Under the pieces are notes generated by a model. The model was not told the origin of the DNA and did no database searches. It saw only the letters and a program-made list of their open reading frames with translations. A DNA stretch of 7,134 nt from Methanoculleus sp. UBA208 (GTDB lineage Archaea; Halobacteriota; Methanomicrobia; Methanomicrobiales; Methanoculleaceae), in assembly GCF_002498065.1 (NCBI RefSeq), contig NZ_DAFZ01000030.1, positions 1-7,134 of the forward strand. The letters run 5' to 3'. A program made the translations under genes and the position numbers. Shown here piece by piece: positions 5,086 through 7,134 of this stretch. Within the stretch, counting starts at the first letter, position 1. Every line of letters starts with the position of its first letter.

Positions 5086-6771
5086 CTACGGCGCGACGGG
5101 GATGAACCCGGTATCCGGGGCCCGGTCGTAGACCGTCCTGTTGAACTTGTCCGGATTGATGTGAACCTCGCCCCTTCCGGTTCGCTCCTCGGCCTCCCAC
5201 ACCCTGCCGCGCAGTTCGGTAAGCGGGATACTGGCACGGCTCGGGACGAGGGCGGTCTCGACGTAGAGGTCCAGTTTCCCATCGTCGTTGAGGAGTTCCA
5301 GGGGGACGCTTGCATGGATGCTGTTCCCCCGCATGGTGACGAGGTGCCGGACACCGCTCGCCCCGAAGACGCCGCCGGTATCCCCCACCAGCAGGGCATC
5401 GAGCTTCCCGTTGTAGAGGGAGTAGACAAAGGCCGACTCGAAAAGGCCGTCTCCTGCCTGATCGGTATCAAAGAAGACCGTGGTTATGGCCCCGTCGTCC
5501 GGCTCCAGGCTGGCATAGGTGACGTTCACGAGGAGGATACTCCCCGCATACCCGGTCTCGACCGAGACAATGTCGTCCCCGTCGTAACCGAACCCGGCCG
5601 AATCACCCGCCCGGTCGGAGGAGAGGACCGGCTGGCCGGTGTATGCCAGGGGAGGGAGAATCCTGCCGGTCGCGGAATCGATCGCCCCGGCCCCCGTATC
5701 CGGGACCTGATCCAGTTCTCCGGCGGAGGACAACTCATCGAGCGGGAAGGAGTCGAGGACGATGCTTGCCCTCCCGTCGCCGGACCCGAGCAGCGTGAGC
5801 GGGATCCGGAAGAAGGTCTGGTTGCCGGCAACCAGAAACACGGCGTCGTTGTACGGAACCCCGAGAGGGACGGCCGCAGTCTCCGCGTAGCCTTCTTCCG
5901 CGAGCCCGGGGCCGGCCTTCTCCAGGCTCGCGCCGGTCCCGAGCAGGGATCCGATCGTGTAGTCCAGACGGTAGTCGATCCCGAACGACGGCGGCGCCTC
6001 TTCGGCGTTCATGAACCCGGTAGCCAGGTTCTGGTCCGCGTCGATAAGGATCCAGCCTTTCAGGTCGCCTCCCGGATAACTCCCCCCGTCCTCGACGGGG
6101 GTTGCGTAGGTCACCAGGAGGTCGAGCACGCCGTCGTGGACGTCCATATCAAGGCCCGTGACGTCCCCGGACGGCGCGTCGCCTGCCCGGTCCTGAAACC
6201 CGGCGCTCATCCGTGCGTTCCCGCCCGGAACCCGCACCTCACCGTTCCCGGCGTTCACGACCCCATAGTCCGGGACGCGGTCGAAGGCGAGGCCCCCCGC
6301 GGTTCCGGCGTAGGCGGCGGCGAAGAGGTCCGGGTCCGCACCGCCGCCCCCGGAGGCATCGAGGGGGATCGCGATCTCGATCCGGCTCCCGCTGCAGGAG
6401 AGGGTATCCTCGCTCACCGGGTCGTCGTTCAGGGTTGCGGAGACGAGCGGCTCGGCATAGACGATGGGCATGACGGAGAAGTCGTAGACGTAGTCCGCGC
6501 CGGTCCCTTCCCGGTAGCCCGTCGAAGGGTTCCGATCAGCATCGACGAAGACCGTCCCGCCGTAACTCCCCACGGGATCCCGGGCAAGATCGATCCGGAC
6601 ATACAGGACGCCCTCACCGGCGTCGCAGGAGAGATCGGTTATGTCGGCGTCCGGGAAGTCTCCCGCCGGATCGGCCACGCTGGCGGCGGAGGTAAAGGCC
6701 ATGGCATGCACGAGCAGCAGTACGGGAAGTATGAACAGCACGTACCTCCACCTTCGGTTCGCCTGCGCCAT
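5086..6771 (-). CDS. Secreted protein with three tandem DOMON/CBM9-like beta-domain repeats
   Basis: A 561-residue exported protein of unknown function. The N-terminus has RRWR, a hydrophobic core YVLFILPVLLLVHAMAF and a likely signal peptidase site near residues 29-31; nothing else is membrane-spanning and there is no C-terminal anchor. The mature protein consists of three related domains at about 34-170, 194-360 and 386-555. Each opens with D-x-A-G-D, has an aspartate-rich strand turn (VDADRNPSTG at 76, IDADQNLATG at 243, FDTDQAGDG at 434) and a later strand before a proline (AIPLDA, RIPLTLL, SVPLELL), and closes with D-x-x-P-D-x-G. This pattern recalls DOMON/CBM9-like beta-sandwiches, which bind sugars or haem elsewhere. 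The Asp clusters may bind calcium. The ATG at 6771 is preceded by GGGGGA and begins the signal peptide. The family assignment is tentative; secretion and the repeats are directly visible. Confidence 0.85.
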   Translation of the reverse strand: MAQANRRWRYVLFILPVLLLVHAMAFTSAASVADPAGDFPDADITDLSCDAGEGVLYVRIDLARDPVGSYGGTVFVDADRNPSTGYREGTGADYVYDFSVMPIVYAEPLVSATLNDDPVSEDTLSCSGSRIEIAIPLDASGGGGADPDLFAAAYAGTAGGLAFDRVPDYGVVNAGNGEVRVPGGNARMSAGFQDRAGDAPSGDVTGLDMDVHDGVLDLLVTYATPVEDGGSYPGGDLKGWILIDADQNLATGFMNAEEAPPSFGIDYRLDYTIGSLLGTGASLEKAGPGLAEEGYAETAAVPLGVPYNDAVFLVAGNQTFFRIPLTLLGSGDGRASIVLDSFPLDELSSAGELDQVPDTGAGAIDSATGRILPPLAYTGQPVLSSDRAGDSAGFGYDGDDIVSVETGYAGSILLVNVTYASLEPDDGAITTVFFDTDQAGDGLFESAFVYSLYNGKLDALLVGDTGGVFGASGVRHLVTMRGNSIHASVPLELLNDDGKLDLYVETALVPSRASIPLTELRGRVWEAEERTGRGEVHINPDKFNRTVYDRAPDTGFIPVAP

Positions 6772-6798
6772 TGTCCCCCGGTGTGCAGGGACCGGGGA

Positions 6799-6808
6799 GA
6801 GATAAAGG
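6799..6808 (-). promoter_or_regulatory. Putative TATA box for the repeat exoprotein gene
   Basis: CCTTTATCTC on the minus strand lies about 33 bases before the ATG at 6771. It would give a very short leader of a few bases, possibly with GGGGGA next to the start codon. It is the only good AT-rich element in this interval. Confidence 0.45.
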
Positions 6809-6825
6809 TGCCTGCCCGGAGACTA

Positions 6826-6869
6826 TCAGCCGGTTCTCCCCGATAGGCCTTATGGAGACGGACGGCTGA
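6826..6869. repeat. Imperfect 44-base inverted repeat between genes
   Basis: TCAGCCG (6826-6832) pairs with CGGCTGA (6863-6869), and nested inside TCTCC (6835-6839) pairs with GGAGA (6854-6858), around a near-palindromic ATAGGCCTTAT. It sits between the stop of the right-edge membrane protein gene and the exoprotein promoter, both on the minus strand, so it could end the upstream transcript. No T-run follows it. Confidence 0.35.
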
Positions 6870-6943
6870 CGGAAACTTCGATTTGCGCTTTCAGGGGACT
6901 TCTCTTCCCGTTCTCCAGCCATCTCCGGATATCGCGTCCCGCC

Positions 6944-7134
6944 CTACATCCCCACGGTGAAGGCCGCAAAAGCCGCGAGCGCTGCGAGCGTGAGAAGCGC
7001 AAGCACCCCGACCGTCCAGACGACCATGAAGATGACGATCGTCGACAGGCGCACCTCCCGGAACGGGACGGTTCCCGCGTTCATCCGCCGTGCGATCGCC
7101 CAGGCGTCGTAAACCCCGAAGAGCCAGACGGCCA
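6944..7134 (-). CDS. C-terminal end of an unidentified small membrane protein (partial)
   Basis: The minus strand is open from the right edge to a TAG at 6946-6944, giving 62 residues of a protein whose start lies beyond the window. The fragment begins AVWLFGVYDAWAIARRMNAG, followed by a short charged segment (FREVRLS) and a long hydrophobic stretch from TIVIFMVVW to AAFTVGM that can form one long or two short membrane helices. The WLFGxYDAWxxAxRMNxG pattern resembles the C-terminal part of uncharacterised membrane proteins I associate with methanogens, but I cannot name the family. Residue composition (a hydrophobic helix after a cytosolic-looking amphipathic part) makes a real gene much more likely than chance. 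The 172 bases between it and the exoprotein start hold only the hairpin and promoter. Confidence 0.7.
   Translation of the reverse strand, partial: AVWLFGVYDAWAIARRMNAGTVPFREVRLSTIVIFMVVWTVGVLALLTLAALAAFAAFTVGM

Noticed and set aside
4752..5471. Upstream extension of KTSC gene A into a 318-residue protein
   Set aside because: The added part overlaps KTSC gene B and the exoprotein gene in another frame and is Ser/Arg/Pro-rich filler; the KTSC domain starts right after the ATG at 4751.
5161..6846. 561-codon open frame on the plus strand opposite the exoprotein
   Set aside because: The minus-strand reading has a signal peptide and three internal repeats, while this one is low-complexity with no start signals, so it is a codon-bias shadow.
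6614..6922. 102-codon minus-strand frame overlapping the exoprotein start
   Set aside because: Most of it is out of frame with the signal-peptide coding region, its upstream part lies over the promoter, and no family resemblance or coding signal is seen.
1..7134. CRISPR array, tRNA or rRNA genes, prophage or toxin-antitoxin modules
   Set aside because: No regularly spaced repeats, no tRNA-like cloverleaf or rRNA sequence, and no integrase, toxin or defence protein motifs were seen on either strand.

Overview
This window looks like chromosomal DNA of a GC-rich methanogenic euryarchaeon, most plausibly of the Methanomicrobiales (Methanoculleus-like). The reasons are the archaeal-style TATA/BRE promoters, some apparently leaderless genes, strong GGAGG-type ribosome sites on others, and the gene repertoire. 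The taxon is an inference; no rRNA or marker gene is present. Nine coding regions are supported (eight complete, one cut by the right edge). There is no RNA gene, CRISPR array or complete mobile element.

Layout. Positions 1-138 are a non-coding, visibly AT-richer edge with hairpins. Positions 139-1949 hold a three-gene minus-strand operon, in transcription order a ROK-family sugar kinase, a dual-specificity-type protein phosphatase and a single-domain UPF0029/IMPACT protein, packed with a 9-base gap and then a 4-base overlap. Positions 1950-2117 are a divergent promoter region with a perfect 16-base DtxR-type palindrome and a second, imperfect copy. Positions 2118-4502 are the plus-strand operon feoA-feoB-DtxR/MntR-family repressor. 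Positions 4515-5025 contain two tandem minus-strand KTSC-domain genes. Positions 5086-6771 encode a 561-residue secreted protein made of three repeats of one domain. Positions 6944-7134 are the C-terminal end of a small membrane protein.

How it fits together. The best-supported functional unit is the ferrous iron uptake operon. FeoB is the GTP-dependent Fe(II) permease, FeoA its small SH3-like partner, and the third gene a metal-sensing repressor that probably binds the palindrome over the feoA start site and shuts off the whole operon, itself included, when metal is plentiful. The repressor has a mixed metal site: Asp8 as in MntR, but Cys99 as in DtxR/IdeR. The ROK-phosphatase-UPF0029 operon has no obvious link to iron beyond sharing the divergent intergenic region.

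I see no clearly new system. The points most worth a second look are the hybrid metal site with its two operators, the tandem KTSC genes with shared promoter motifs, the three-fold repeat exoprotein, and the kinase-phosphatase-IMPACT operon.
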